From contig DATEMY010000127.1 of NCBI GenBank assembly GCA_035275345.1, forward strand, positions 1 through 27,464: a DNA stretch of 27,464 nucleotides. Reading direction: 5' to 3'. The DNA comes from JAJVID01 sp035275345 (GTDB lineage Bacteria; Acidobacteriota; Blastocatellia; RBC074). Made by a program: the position numbers and the translations under genes. Below the pieces are notes generated by a model. That model saw only the letters and a list, made by a program, of their open reading frames with translations. It was not told where the DNA came from and searched no databases. Below are positions 7,377 through 14,837 of the stretch, piece by piece (position 1 is the stretch's first letter; every line of letters begins with the position of its first letter).

Positions 7377-7502
7377 CAAGCGGCTCGCCCGTGCGAGCAG
7401 TTCGCGCGCCGAAAATGGCTTTACAAGATGATCGTCCGCGCCCGCTTCCATCACTTATGCGCGCAACTCCTCGCCCGCGCGCGCCGATATCCAGTGAACG
7501 TT
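7341..7502 (-). pseudogene. Decayed response-regulator receiver domain fragment
   Basis: Read on the minus strand, this stretch encodes WISARAGEELRA, an in-frame stop (7455-7457), then VMEAGADDHLVKPFSARELL and ARASRLTGRRS before a TGA at 7341. The S-A-R-A-G-E-E, E-A-G-A-D-D and L-V-K-P-F-S-A-R-E-L-L signatures are the last third of a receiver domain: the segment after the phospho-Asp, the conserved Lys and the final helix, as found in hybrid histidine kinases. The front of the domain and any partner domains are gone, and a second stop lies at 7503-7505. It is a relic and should make no protein. Its neighbours on both sides are plus-strand genes. Confidence 0.75.
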
Positions 7503-7630
7503 TTAAGAATGCCTCGCGCAGTTTCACGTTCAGGTTGCGCAGGCGCCCTCTTGCCTAATCGAATAAACAAACTCCCGTCGTGAAGTTACATCTCATCGGA
7601 TATCATCGTTATCTGATCGGAGGGAAGAAT

Positions 7631-8038
7631 GTGAAATTGCTTGATTACAGGGTCATCATTGCAGTCGCGCTGTTGCTGTTGATTATGATTACTATTCTCG
7701 GCCCTCGCGCGGGGATGATTTTGCTCGGCCTGGTCCCGGTCTTGCTGTTGATTGTCTTCCTGCTCAGGATGGCGTTGCGCTCGCATCGCGACAGGGTGAC
7801 GACGGGGGAAGCGGGGATGATCGGGATGACGGGGCGGGCTGATTCCGAGCTTTCGCCGGATGGGATGGTCTTTATCCGCGGCGAATTGTGGAGGGCGAGG
7901 GCGAGAATCAGAATCGCGGCGGGGGAGAGCGTGCGCGTCGTTGGCGTTGATGGTTTGACGCTGGAAGTCGAACACGCGGATAAAGACAAGGCGATGATGA
8001 ACAGGCGAGCGTCTTTTCTCGATCAATCCTCGATCTGA
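7631..8038 (+). CDS. NfeD-like membrane protein with OB-fold domain
   Basis: A 135-residue short NfeD protein. Two hydrophobic helices (VIIAVALLLLIMITILG and MILLGLVPVLLLIVFLL, residues about 8-46) are followed by a soluble domain of about 80 residues with the NfeD C-terminal pattern: GMIGMTGRA, L-S-P-D-G, GELWRARA, and VRVVGVDGLTLEV. This domain folds as an OB barrel in known members. The Ser protease domain of long NfeD proteins is absent. The start was set at the GTG at 7631 because GGAGGG lies 6 nt before it; an in-frame GTG at 7580 lacks a ribosome binding site. The gene is followed after 22 bp by a slipin, the standard partner: NfeD and stomatin-like proteins form operons and co-assemble in membrane microdomains. 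Confidence 0.85.
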   Translation: MKLLDYRVIIAVALLLLIMITILGPRAGMILLGLVPVLLLIVFLLRMALRSHRDRVTTGEAGMIGMTGRADSELSPDGMVFIRGELWRARARIRIAAGESVRVVGVDGLTLEVEHADKDKAMMNRRASFLDQSSI

Positions 8039-8060
8039 GCTATTTTGGGAGGAAATGGTT

Positions 8061-8873
8061 ATGGAAGGCTTTTTGTTTTTGCCGGTGATCGGAATCGGGT
8101 TTGTTCTGCTCTATTTGCTGAACTCAATCAAAATCCTGGCGGAATATGAACGAGGGGTGATCTTTCGACTGGGACGGTTGTTGTCGAGGGCTAAAGGGCC
8201 GGGGCTGATCTTCGTCTTCCGCCCGATTGACCGGATGCAACGCGTGAGTCTGCGGACGGTCACGATGGATGTGCCGCCGCAAGACGTGATCACCCGGGAC
8301 AACGTGACGGTGTCGGTCAATGCGGTGGTCTATTTCCGCGTGATGGACCCGCGCCTGGCGGTGGTCGAAGTCGAGAATTACCTCTACGCCACTTCGCAAC
8401 TCGCTCAAACAACCTTACGCTCGGTGCTGGGCGAGGCTGAGCTGGACGAACTGCTGTCGGCTCGTGACAAGCTGAATGCGCGGCTTCAGGAGATTCTCGA
8501 CAACCACACCGATCAGTGGGGCATCAAGGTGTCGCTGGTAGAGATCAAGGCCGTTGACCTGCCGCAAGAGATGCGGCGAGCGATGTCACGCCAGGCCGAA
8601 GCCGAACGTGAAAAGCGAGCCAAGATCATTCACGCCGAAGGCGAGTACCAGGCCGCGGAGAAACTGGTCAGCGCCGCAAGCGAGATCGCCGCGGAGCCGG
8701 TGGCGATTCAGTTGCGGTACCTGCAGACGCTGACTGAGATCGGAGTGGAGCAGAACACGACCGTCGTTTTCCCGATTCCGGTTCAGATGTTTGAGGCTTT
8801 GACCGGAGTGAAGGACAGGGAAAAGGTAGAAGTCCCGGTCGCTCGTCCCCGTGAGCCGATCGAAGTCCCCTAA
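8061..8873 (+). CDS. Slipin / SPFH (band 7) membrane protein
   Basis: A 270-residue stomatin-like protein. An N-terminal membrane anchor (FLFLPVIGIGFVLLYLL) is followed by the SPFH domain: IKILAEYERGVIFRLGRL, GPGLIF, DVPPQDVITRDNV, VYFRV, and TLRSVLGEAELDELLS. A charged helical stretch (EMRRAMSRQAEAEREKRA and EGEYQAAEKL) then forms the coiled region used for oligomerisation. The end is short and Pro-rich. Slipins assemble ring- or cage-like oligomers on the inner membrane and influence lipid order and protease access. The start at 8061 is preferred to 8055 because GGAGG (8048-8052) lies 8 nt away instead of 2. It is paired with the upstream NfeD gene. The stop codon overlaps the stop of the convergent hybrid kinase gene by four bases in total, so no room is left for a terminator between them. 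Confidence 0.92.
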   Translation: MEGFLFLPVIGIGFVLLYLLNSIKILAEYERGVIFRLGRLLSRAKGPGLIFVFRPIDRMQRVSLRTVTMDVPPQDVITRDNVTVSVNAVVYFRVMDPRLAVVEVENYLYATSQLAQTTLRSVLGEAELDELLSARDKLNARLQEILDNHTDQWGIKVSLVEIKAVDLPQEMRRAMSRQAEAEREKRAKIIHAEGEYQAAEKLVSAASEIAAEPVAIQLRYLQTLTEIGVEQNTTVVFPIPVQMFEALTGVKDREKVEVPVARPREPIEVP

Positions 8874-10507
8874 AGGAATTTTGTATATCCTGGGCTATTA
8901 CGATAATCCTGCGTCCCTGGAGCCGGATAGTCTGACATGGATTGGACCAGATTCTTGATGACCATGACTAGATTAGCTGATTTGGCCGGCTTGGAAAGAT
9001 GCGCCTGATAACCGGCGGCGAGCGCTCTCGATTGCTCCTGACCTCTTGCGTATGCTGTTAGCGCAACCGCCGGAATCCTTCTCCGGTTACCGAACTGAGC
9101 TTCCATAATCCGCACCTGATCAATAAGCATGTAACCGTCCTTGCCGGGCATGGCAATGTCAGAGACGAGGGCGTCGGGCCGCCATTCAACAAGTTCATGC
9201 AGCGCATCCGCCACCGTCGCTACCGCTTTCACCTCGGCGCCGCTTTGTGTGAGAATGAGATAGATCAGATCACGGGCGTCCTCTTCGTCATCCACTACCA
9301 ACACTCTCAACCCGGATAGCGCCGGGACGCCGGACACCGAATGGTTATTCTCCGGTGATTTCCCCGAGTAGTTCATCGATAAGTATTCTTCATCCCTGAA
9401 GTCGGCCAATGGCAGCTTTACCCTAAAAGTCGACCCTTCTCCGACGCCGGAGCTTTCGACGGAGACGCTGCCGCCGTGCAACTCGACCAGATGCCGCACG
9501 ATGGATAATCCCAAACCTAACCCACCATGTTTCCTGGTGCTGCTGCCGTCGGCTTGACGGAAGCGCTCAAAAACATGGGGCAGAAACGCGGGACTGATTC
9601 CGACTCCCGAGTCACTGACCGAAATCAGCGCTTCGGATCCCGCTTGCTCCAATCGCACCTCAATCCGCCCACTGGAAGGAGTAAACTTTATAGCGTTCGA
9701 GAGCAGGTTACTCATCACCTGCTGAATCCGATCGGGATCAATTATGACGGCGCCGACATTGGAATCGAGTGACGCCATAAGGGAAATTTCCTTGGTTTCA
9801 GCGGATGGGCGCATGGCTTCAGTGGTCATTTTTATAATCGGCGCAAGATTTAATGAGTGAGTTTCCAAGTGGATCTTTCCGCTCACTATCCGCGATACAT
9901 CGAGGAGATCTTCAATTATCTGCGCCTGCAACCTCGCGTTACGCTCGATCGTTCTCAATGCCTGGGTCACGGCAGCCTCGTCAAGATCACCTTCGCGGAG
10001 TAGCTCCGCCCATCCGCAGATGATATTGAGTGGGGCGCGGAGTTCATGCGAGACCGTAGCGAGAAATTCGTCTTTCAAACGACTGGCCTCTTCGGCCTCC
10101 GCGCGAGCGGCCTGTTCCCTGATCAACTGGGCCCGCGCTTCTTCTGCGCGCTTTCGGTCCGTAATGTCGCGTAACGAAGCCAGAAAAGCGGGTTCGCCTT
10201 CCCACTCTGTTTCAACCACCCTCATTTCCGACACGGCCGTCTCTCCGCCCGCTCTGAGGACGTCTATCTCCATCGTCTCACCCGCGACCATCGGGAAACC
10301 GAACAAGGTACCCAATAATTTTGCGGCCTGATGGTTAAAGAGAGATTCAGCGGCCGGATTGATGAAACGCACGATTCCTTCACGGTCGACTATTATGATG
10401 CCGTCTGCGTTTTTAGTGATGAGATTGCGGAATCGTGTTTCGCACGAATGTAACTCGCGCGCGAATTGTTCAAGCAATTGCGACTGATCACCCATTTCCT
10501 CACTCAT
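8870..10507 (-). CDS. PAS hybrid histidine kinase of the kai operon
   Basis: A 545-residue soluble hybrid kinase with no membrane segment. Domains: PAS (about 24-117, TKNADGIIIVDREGIVRFIN), coiled linker rich in Ala/Glu (118-145), HisKA with SHELRAPL and phospho-His154, and HATPase with N box NLLSNAIKF (267-275), G1 DSGVGIS (299-305) and G2 GGLGLGLS (328-335). A C-terminal receiver (about 400-520) has acidic VVDDEED, phospho-Asp450 in SDIAMPG, and Lys in LSKPAK. All catalytic residues are present. It is the last gene of the kai operon, so it is likely the output or input kinase of that system; unlike cyanobacterial SasA it has no KaiB-like sensor domain. Start: ATG at 10507, 35 nt after kaiC; a TTG at 10546 that overlaps the kaiC stop is possible, and neither has a strong ribosome binding site. 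Confidence 0.88.
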   Translation of the reverse strand: MSEEMGDQSQLLEQFARELHSCETRFRNLITKNADGIIIVDREGIVRFINPAAESLFNHQAAKLLGTLFGFPMVAGETMEIDVLRAGGETAVSEMRVVETEWEGEPAFLASLRDITDRKRAEEARAQLIREQAARAEAEEASRLKDEFLATVSHELRAPLNIICGWAELLREGDLDEAAVTQALRTIERNARLQAQIIEDLLDVSRIVSGKIHLETHSLNLAPIIKMTTEAMRPSAETKEISLMASLDSNVGAVIIDPDRIQQVMSNLLSNAIKFTPSSGRIEVRLEQAGSEALISVSDSGVGISPAFLPHVFERFRQADGSSTRKHGGLGLGLSIVRHLVELHGGSVSVESSGVGEGSTFRVKLPLADFRDEEYLSMNYSGKSPENNHSVSGVPALSGLRVLVVDDEEDARDLIYLILTQSGAEVKAVATVADALHELVEWRPDALVSDIAMPGKDGYMLIDQVRIMEAQFGNRRRIPAVALTAYARGQEQSRALAAGYQAHLSKPAKSANLVMVIKNLVQSMSDYPAPGTQDYRNSPGYTKFL

Positions 10508-10542
10508 AACCTTAATTGTGAATCCTGATCGAACGACCGCGA

Positions 10543-12054
10543 TCAATTCTCTGTAAATAAATCCCTCATCCGTTCGAATTCACCCGGGGCCAGGTGTTGG
10601 GGGTTGCCTGCCAGGATGCCGCTGACGTTGCGGAAGGGATGCCCGATGTGCATCCCCTGATTGTCGATGTTGAATTCGCGGATGTCTTTATTATGCATCG
10701 AGCCTCGCATCTTAAGGACCGTCAGACCGCGCTTCATCTCTCCGAAAGCTTCGACATATCGAAGCAGGATTATCGAGTCCGTGATGGTGGATATGTGTGT
10801 CTCGGTGATCGACGCGCCGCCCATCAAACTCGGCGTAGTAGCGGTGAAGAGACCGGCGATTTCCTGATGCTTGATGAACGACGTGAGGCTAATCACAAAT
10901 TCACGGAAGCCTTTGATCGTTGAGACCCGCTCGAGGGCCGAGAGGCTGTCTACGGCCACCCGGTTCGGCTTAAAGGCCTTGATCTCTTTTTCCATGCTTA
11001 CGAGATGGTCTTCCAGGCCGATCGTCTCAGGGTAGACGCAGACGACCTTGAGTTTTTCGTCTTTTTCCATCTTTTCAAAATCCATCCCCCACCCATGCGC
11101 GTTGCGGAACAATTGCTCACGGCTCTCCTCAAAGGCAAAGAGCAGGCATCTCTCGTTTTGCTTGACTCCGCCAGCAATGAATTCGGCGGTCATCAACGTT
11201 TTGCCGGTTCCAGTCGCGCCGGAGACCAGGATGATCGAATCACGGAAAAATCCGCCGCCGCATAACTCGTCGAGCTTTTCATTTCCCGATGTGATGCGGA
11301 TGTTGGAAGACTTTTGCTCCAGTTGGATCTCGGCCAGCGGGATCATGATAATGCCTTCCGCGGGGAGAACTGTGAAAGGGAACTCTCCCTTTTGATGCGT
11401 GGTGCCACGGAACTTGAGAATTTCGATCGTCCGGCGCCGCTTCTCTTCCTCCAGGACGTTTCGCAGGATGATGACGTTGTCAGCGACGAACTCCTCGACT
11501 CCATAGCGGGATATTTGATCGTAATTTTCCGGGCATTCGGCCGTCAGGATTGCTGTCACCCCCATCTTTTTCAGCGCCAGGCCAATCCGAAAAAGTTCCT
11601 GTCGAACAGTGGCCGCATCGGTCAATCGAGTGAAGATCGCTCCCATAGAATCGACTGACAGCCGTTTGGCGCCGACTTTCTGAACGGCATATTCGATCCT
11701 GGCGAGCAAGGCGCCGAAATCATAACTGCCGGTGACGGTCATTTCTTCCCCGGGTTGAAGAGAAGCGTCGACAAAGGCCCATTTGCCCTGATCCTCCCAA
11801 TCCACAATGTTCCAACCGAAGCCGGCCATGTTTTTACGAATGTCCGCTGCGGACTCCTCCAGGGTGACAAAGACCCCGCCTTCTCCCGATTGCCTGATCC
11901 CTTCGGCGAGGAATTGGACGGCCAGGACCGTTTTAGCGCTTCCGGCGCTTCCGGAAACCAAAGTCACACGAGATTTCGGCAACCCTCCGTCAGAGATGAA
12001 ATCAAATCCCGCGATGCCTGTCTGTAGCTTCTTTATAGCTTCGCGCATTTCCAT
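10543..12054 (-). CDS. kaiC: Circadian clock-type ATPase KaiC
   Basis: A 503-residue double RecA-type ATPase. The CI domain has Walker A GSAGSAKT (35-42) and catalytic Glu pair EE 66-67; the CII domain has GATGTGKT (279-286) and EE 309-310. The region SITETHISTITD (415-426) aligns with the KaiC phosphorylation segment, so T417, S422 and T423 correspond to T426, S431 and T432 of the cyanobacterial protein. The RYGVEEFV, FRNVSGILAGNP and MRGSMHNKDIREF blocks are also classic KaiC. The C-terminal tail after the A-loop is short (APGEFERMRDLFTEN). KaiC is a hexameric ATPase that autophosphorylates in CII. The start at 12054 has AAGGA about 9 nt upstream; a TTG at 12063 overlaps that site and is rejected. 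It lies 15 bp after kaiB. Autokinase activity is expected from the conserved residues, but rhythmicity cannot be inferred. Confidence 0.95.
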   Translation of the reverse strand: MEMREAIKKLQTGIAGFDFISDGGLPKSRVTLVSGSAGSAKTVLAVQFLAEGIRQSGEGGVFVTLEESAADIRKNMAGFGWNIVDWEDQGKWAFVDASLQPGEEMTVTGSYDFGALLARIEYAVQKVGAKRLSVDSMGAIFTRLTDAATVRQELFRIGLALKKMGVTAILTAECPENYDQISRYGVEEFVADNVIILRNVLEEEKRRRTIEILKFRGTTHQKGEFPFTVLPAEGIIMIPLAEIQLEQKSSNIRITSGNEKLDELCGGGFFRDSIILVSGATGTGKTLMTAEFIAGGVKQNERCLLFAFEESREQLFRNAHGWGMDFEKMEKDEKLKVVCVYPETIGLEDHLVSMEKEIKAFKPNRVAVDSLSALERVSTIKGFREFVISLTSFIKHQEIAGLFTATTPSLMGGASITETHISTITDSIILLRYVEAFGEMKRGLTVLKMRGSMHNKDIREFNIDNQGMHIGHPFRNVSGILAGNPQHLAPGEFERMRDLFTEN

Positions 12055-12069
12055 GGTTCGCAATCCTTA

Positions 12070-12360
12070 TCAATATTCGGGTTTGGTCACTGGTTGTAAA
12101 TCCAGCTCTGATATAACCTTTTCCATATTCGATAGATCGCCGATCACTCGCCGGGATGGCAGAGGCAGTGGTTTGATTAACGTCGGCGTAACCAGGATTC
12201 TTTCGTCCTCGGCGATTTGCGGCCGCTCGAGGACATCGATAATGACCATCTCATATTGACCGTCCAACTTCTCTTCGCAAATCCGTCTCAAGTTCGCGAT
12301 GGCGCGTTCGGATCTGGGAGTAAGTCCGGTAATATAGAGTTGGAGATGTGGTTTATTCAT
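12070..12360 (-). CDS. kaiB: Circadian clock protein KaiB
   Basis: A 96-residue KaiB (family length about 100). Seen: LQLYITGLTPRSERAIANL, YEMVIIDVLERPQIAEDERI, VTPTLIKPLPLPSRRVIGDL and SNMEKVISELDL. These match KaiB closely, including the cis-Pro-containing TPTL segment and the P-P/R loop of the fold-switching region. KaiB binds the CI ring of KaiC and, in cyanobacteria, sequesters KaiA. The start at 12360 was chosen over an ATG at 12396 because AGGTGAG lies just upstream and the family begins there. The first 8 bases overlap the end of the upstream receiver gene, so translation is coupled. kaiC follows after 15 bp, giving the usual kaiB-kaiC order. Confidence 0.95.
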   Translation of the reverse strand: MNKPHLQLYITGLTPRSERAIANLRRICEEKLDGQYEMVIIDVLERPQIAEDERILVTPTLIKPLPLPSRRVIGDLSNMEKVISELDLQPVTKPEY

Positions 12361-13198
12361 ATATCTCACCTTGCCTGCCGTCATCCTTTCGGCCATCGGA
12401 AGTATTGACCACTCTCATACTCAAAGTATGGTTCCTGTAATATGAGACCAGATTTCCCATCAACTCGAGTATGATCAAACGCCCTTCTTCGATATACGCC
12501 TTCGACTTAGAGACCGTAACGTTCGCGGCCTTTTTCAGTAGCGCGGCGTGATGGATCTGTACCACGTCGCGCGGTCCGGCCTTGATGAACCCTAGCTGGT
12601 CACCAAAGTTACGCAGACTCTCCGAGAGTCGATTATTGACTTTGTATATGCGTTGTTCGAGAGCGAGGTCCAGCAAATCACCGTAGTGCTGAACCAATTC
12701 GTCAAAAAGGTCTGGCAGGCTCTCACGAAGCAGAGTCAATCCGAACGACTGAGCCGCAATGGGGGTGTACGGCGTGCGGGGAAATTTCTCGAGCGAATCG
12801 ATCTCTCTCGCTGTTTCCTCATGACGAGAACGCAACAGCGTTTGTACATGCGCCAGGAGTGTCCGCAAATGGACCGGTTTGTTTAGATATGCGTCCGCCC
12901 CGGCTTCTATCCCCTCAGCTTCATCGTCTTTGGAGATTCGCATTCCTGTGATAATGATAACCACAATCCGCGCCATCTCCGGGTCGGCCTTGATCCGCCG
13001 GCAAACTTCCAGGCCATTGAGATCGGGCAGTCGCACATCCAGGAGAATGAGATCCGGGTGATCTGTTTTGGCGATTTGAAGACACTCCCGCCCTGTAGGC
13101 GCGCTCAATACTTCATAGTCTGCCAATTGGAGAATATGCGAAAAGGCGCCGGCTATATCCAGGTCATCATCAACGATCAGGATCTTGAATCTGTTCAT
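12353..13198 (-). CDS. Receiver protein with KaiA/RsbU-type helical domain
   Basis: A 281-residue two-domain protein that opens the kai operon. Residues 1-125 are a true response-regulator receiver: acidic DDD (10-12), phospho-Asp54 in LLDVRLPD, Thr84 and Lys107 in LNKP. Residues about 155-262 are all-helical and resemble the N-terminal domain of the phosphatase RsbU: HYGDLLDLALEQRIYKVN, AGPRDVVQIHHAAL and RLIILELMGNLVSYYRNHTL match the RsbU pattern PEEIISIHRKVL and FLIEVMIGYGMAYQEH. RsbU-N and the C-terminal domain of KaiA belong to one structural superfamily. A receiver-like domain plus such a bundle, just upstream of kaiB, mirrors cyanobacterial KaiA, whose receiver is degenerate. There is no PP2C or DNA-binding domain. 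Start: AGGAG 5 nt upstream. A KaiA-like regulator of KaiC is the leading idea; it is inference. Confidence 0.85.
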   Translation of the reverse strand: MNRFKILIVDDDLDIAGAFSHILQLADYEVLSAPTGRECLQIAKTDHPDLILLDVRLPDLNGLEVCRRIKADPEMARIVVIIITGMRISKDDEAEGIEAGADAYLNKPVHLRTLLAHVQTLLRSRHEETAREIDSLEKFPRTPYTPIAAQSFGLTLLRESLPDLFDELVQHYGDLLDLALEQRIYKVNNRLSESLRNFGDQLGFIKAGPRDVVQIHHAALLKKAANVTVSKSKAYIEEGRLIILELMGNLVSYYRNHTLSMRVVNTSDGRKDDGRQGEIYE

Positions 13199-13293
13199 TG
13201 ACTCCTGTAAAGCCAGGAATCCTCGTGGATTTTTACTCTAATTTTGATTGGGAGGCGATTTTAAATTTCTCGCGGATCTATTGTGTGATAAGA

Positions 13294-13314
13294 CCCGGAG
13301 GAAATCAATCCGGG
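13294..13314 (-). terminator. Small hairpin after the oxidoreductase gene
   Basis: CCCGGA (13294-13299) and TCCGGG (13309-13314) form a 6-bp stem with a 9-nt loop. It sits in the 170-bp gap between the oxidoreductase stop and the start of the kai operon, both on the minus strand. On the minus strand TCTTATC follows, a weak T-rich run. The promoter of the kai operon should lie between this element and 13199, in an A/T-rich stretch; none stands out. Confidence 0.35.
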
Positions 13315-13368
13315 CGAATTGACCAACCGTAAATTTATCCCTCGCGAAACCATTTGATCGTTCGCCTC

Positions 13369-14388
13369 CTATGAAACCTTGATCAGCAGCTTGCCGAAGT
13401 TGCGCCCTTCAAGCAATCCGATCAGCGCCTGGGGGGCGTTCTCCAATCCATCGACTATGTCCTCGCGGTATTTGACCTGGCCGCTTTCGATCCAGCCGGC
13501 CATCTCGCGATAAAAAGCCGGCCGCTGGTCGGCGAATTCGCGCTGGATGAAGCCCCGTATCGTGAGGCTTTTCGTCAGTACGTCCCTCATGACAACGTGC
13601 AGACGATTGGGACCTTCGAATGGGCCGACGCTGTTGTACTGTGCGATCAGGCCGCAGACTGGGATGCGCGCAAAGGGGTTGAGCAGAGGAAAGACCGCGT
13701 CCCACACCGCGCCGCCGACGTTTTCAAAATATACGTCGACGCCGTTTGGGCAGGCGTCGGAGAGTTGGTCGGCGAAGTTCGTCGCCCGGTGATCGATGGC
13801 CTGGTCGAAGCCCAGTTCGTCGCGCACGTATGCGCACTTGTCTGCGCCGCCGGCGATCCCCACTGCTCGCGCGCCCTTGAGCCTGGCGATCTGGCCCACC
13901 GCCGAGCCGACCGGCCCGCTTGCCGCTGCCACCACGACAGTCTCGCCCGGCTGTGGCTTGCCGATGTTCAACAAGCCGGCCCAGGCGGTGAAACCAGGCA
14001 TGCCCAGCGCGCCCAGAGCCGTCGAGACGGGCGCAGCGGCCGGATCGAGCTTTCTCAGCCCTTGGCCGTTCGACAGCGCATGAGTCTGCCAGCCCGAGTG
14101 AGAAAGGACGATGTCGCCGACCGCGAAATCAGGTCGACGGCTGTCGATCACTTCCGCCACTGTGCCGCCTTCCATCACCCCGTCGATTTCGACCCGCGCG
14201 GCGTAGGATTTCGCCGCGTTCATACGCCCGCGCATGTATGGATCTAATGAAAGATAGCGGACCTTGAGCAACACCTCCCCCTCCGCGGGGGTCGGAATGG
14301 CTGCCCGCTCGATGCGGAAGTTTTCAGGAACCGGCGCCCCTTCCGGACGGCTTGCCAGAACGATGCGAACAAGAGTTTGATCAGTCAT
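13369..14388 (-). CDS. NADP-dependent MDR-family oxidoreductase
   Basis: A 339-residue zinc-independent medium-chain dehydrogenase/reductase of the prostaglandin/curcumin reductase type (about 340 residues). The N-terminal half has the substrate-domain signature LSLDPYMRGRMN. The cofactor-binding Rossmann region reads VVVAAASGPVGSAVGQIARL, then GIAGGADKCAYV and the FDQAIDHR segment. DVYFENVGGAVWDAV and FGKLLIKV near the end are also family hallmarks. Such enzymes reduce alpha,beta-unsaturated carbonyls with NADPH; the natural substrate is open. The start at 14388 was chosen since GGGAGG lies 9 nt upstream and the family N-terminus begins there; the open frame further upstream runs through the divergent promoter region. 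It is a single gene, divergent from the small HTH gene. Confidence 0.92.
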   Translation of the reverse strand: MTDQTLVRIVLASRPEGAPVPENFRIERAAIPTPAEGEVLLKVRYLSLDPYMRGRMNAAKSYAARVEIDGVMEGGTVAEVIDSRRPDFAVGDIVLSHSGWQTHALSNGQGLRKLDPAAAPVSTALGALGMPGFTAWAGLLNIGKPQPGETVVVAAASGPVGSAVGQIARLKGARAVGIAGGADKCAYVRDELGFDQAIDHRATNFADQLSDACPNGVDVYFENVGGAVWDAVFPLLNPFARIPVCGLIAQYNSVGPFEGPNRLHVVMRDVLTKSLTIRGFIQREFADQRPAFYREMAGWIESGQVKYREDIVDGLENAPQALIGLLEGRNFGKLLIKVS

Positions 14389-14495
14389 TGTTTTTTGCCT
14401 CCCGTAATGAATACCAAGAAAATAGTGGTCGGGTCTACCTTGAGAGAGCATTCCCGTGCGGCTTCTGCTATGTGTGCGAAAATTCTTTTGCAACA

Positions 14496-14525
14496 TTGAC
14501 AGAAATGCAATAGAAGTAGTGAAAT
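14496..14525 (+). promoter_or_regulatory. Candidate sigma70-like promoter for the small-gene pair
   Basis: A perfect TTGACA (14496-14501) is followed by TGAAAT (14520-14525, four of six consensus positions) at 18-bp spacing. Transcription would start near 14532, right at the first ATG of the small HTH gene. That would make an ATG at 14533 leaderless or favour the in-frame ATG at 14551. It is a sequence match only. Confidence 0.35.
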
Positions 14526-14532
14526 ACGCCAT

Positions 14533-14784
14533 ATGGCGAAGGAAAAGCTTATGACTGCGGTCGCATTCGCCGAGGCCATGGATGTGAACTACACGACTGT
14601 TATGCGATGGTTGCGCAATGGTCTAGTGCCAGGCGCGGAGCGGATTGAACCGGTTCCGGGAATGATAGTCTGGCAAATACCGGAGTCCGCCCTGCGCATG
14701 AAACTGCCGAAACCCGGGCCGCCGCGCGGGACAAAGACAAGTGGCGTTAAGAAATCCAGCAAGAAAAATAGCCCCAAGAAGTAA
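14533..14784 (+). CDS. Small helix-turn-helix protein with Lys-rich tail
   Basis: An 83-residue protein. Residues 7-36 (MTAVAFAEAMDVNYTTVM and RWLRNGLVPGAER) read as a winged-helix/MerR- or excisionase-type helix-turn-helix: a helix with F-A-E, a turn, and a recognition helix T-T-V-M-R-W-L. A short strand pair follows (IVWQIPESAL). The tail is basic (KTSGVKKSSKKNSPKK), as is common for nucleic-acid binding. An alternative start at 14551 has AAGGA 7 nt upstream and is better placed for translation; 14533 gives the fuller N-terminus MAKEKL. It is followed after 53 bp by another small gene whose shifted frame also ends in a Lys-rich tail, so the two may act together. The target is unknown. Confidence 0.65.
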   Translation: MAKEKLMTAVAFAEAMDVNYTTVMRWLRNGLVPGAERIEPVPGMIVWQIPESALRMKLPKPGPPRGTKTSGVKKSSKKNSPKK

Positions 14785-14837
14785 TCAAATTGAAAACCCG
14801 ACAACGATAATTGCAAACACAAAGGAGCGTGGGAAAA

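Noticed and set aside
7358..7558. 66-codon plus-strand gene after the kinase
   Set aside because: The minus strand here carries recognisable receiver-domain sequence; the plus frame is its shadow and has no ribosome binding site.
10508..10546. TTG start for the hybrid kinase overlapping the kaiC stop
   Set aside because: The upstream AGAG is too close and weak; the added 13 residues have no domain role. Kept only as an alternative.
13597..14247. 216-codon plus-strand frame within the oxidoreductase
   Set aside because: It is a complement shadow of the MDR gene, which has clear cofactor-binding motifs.
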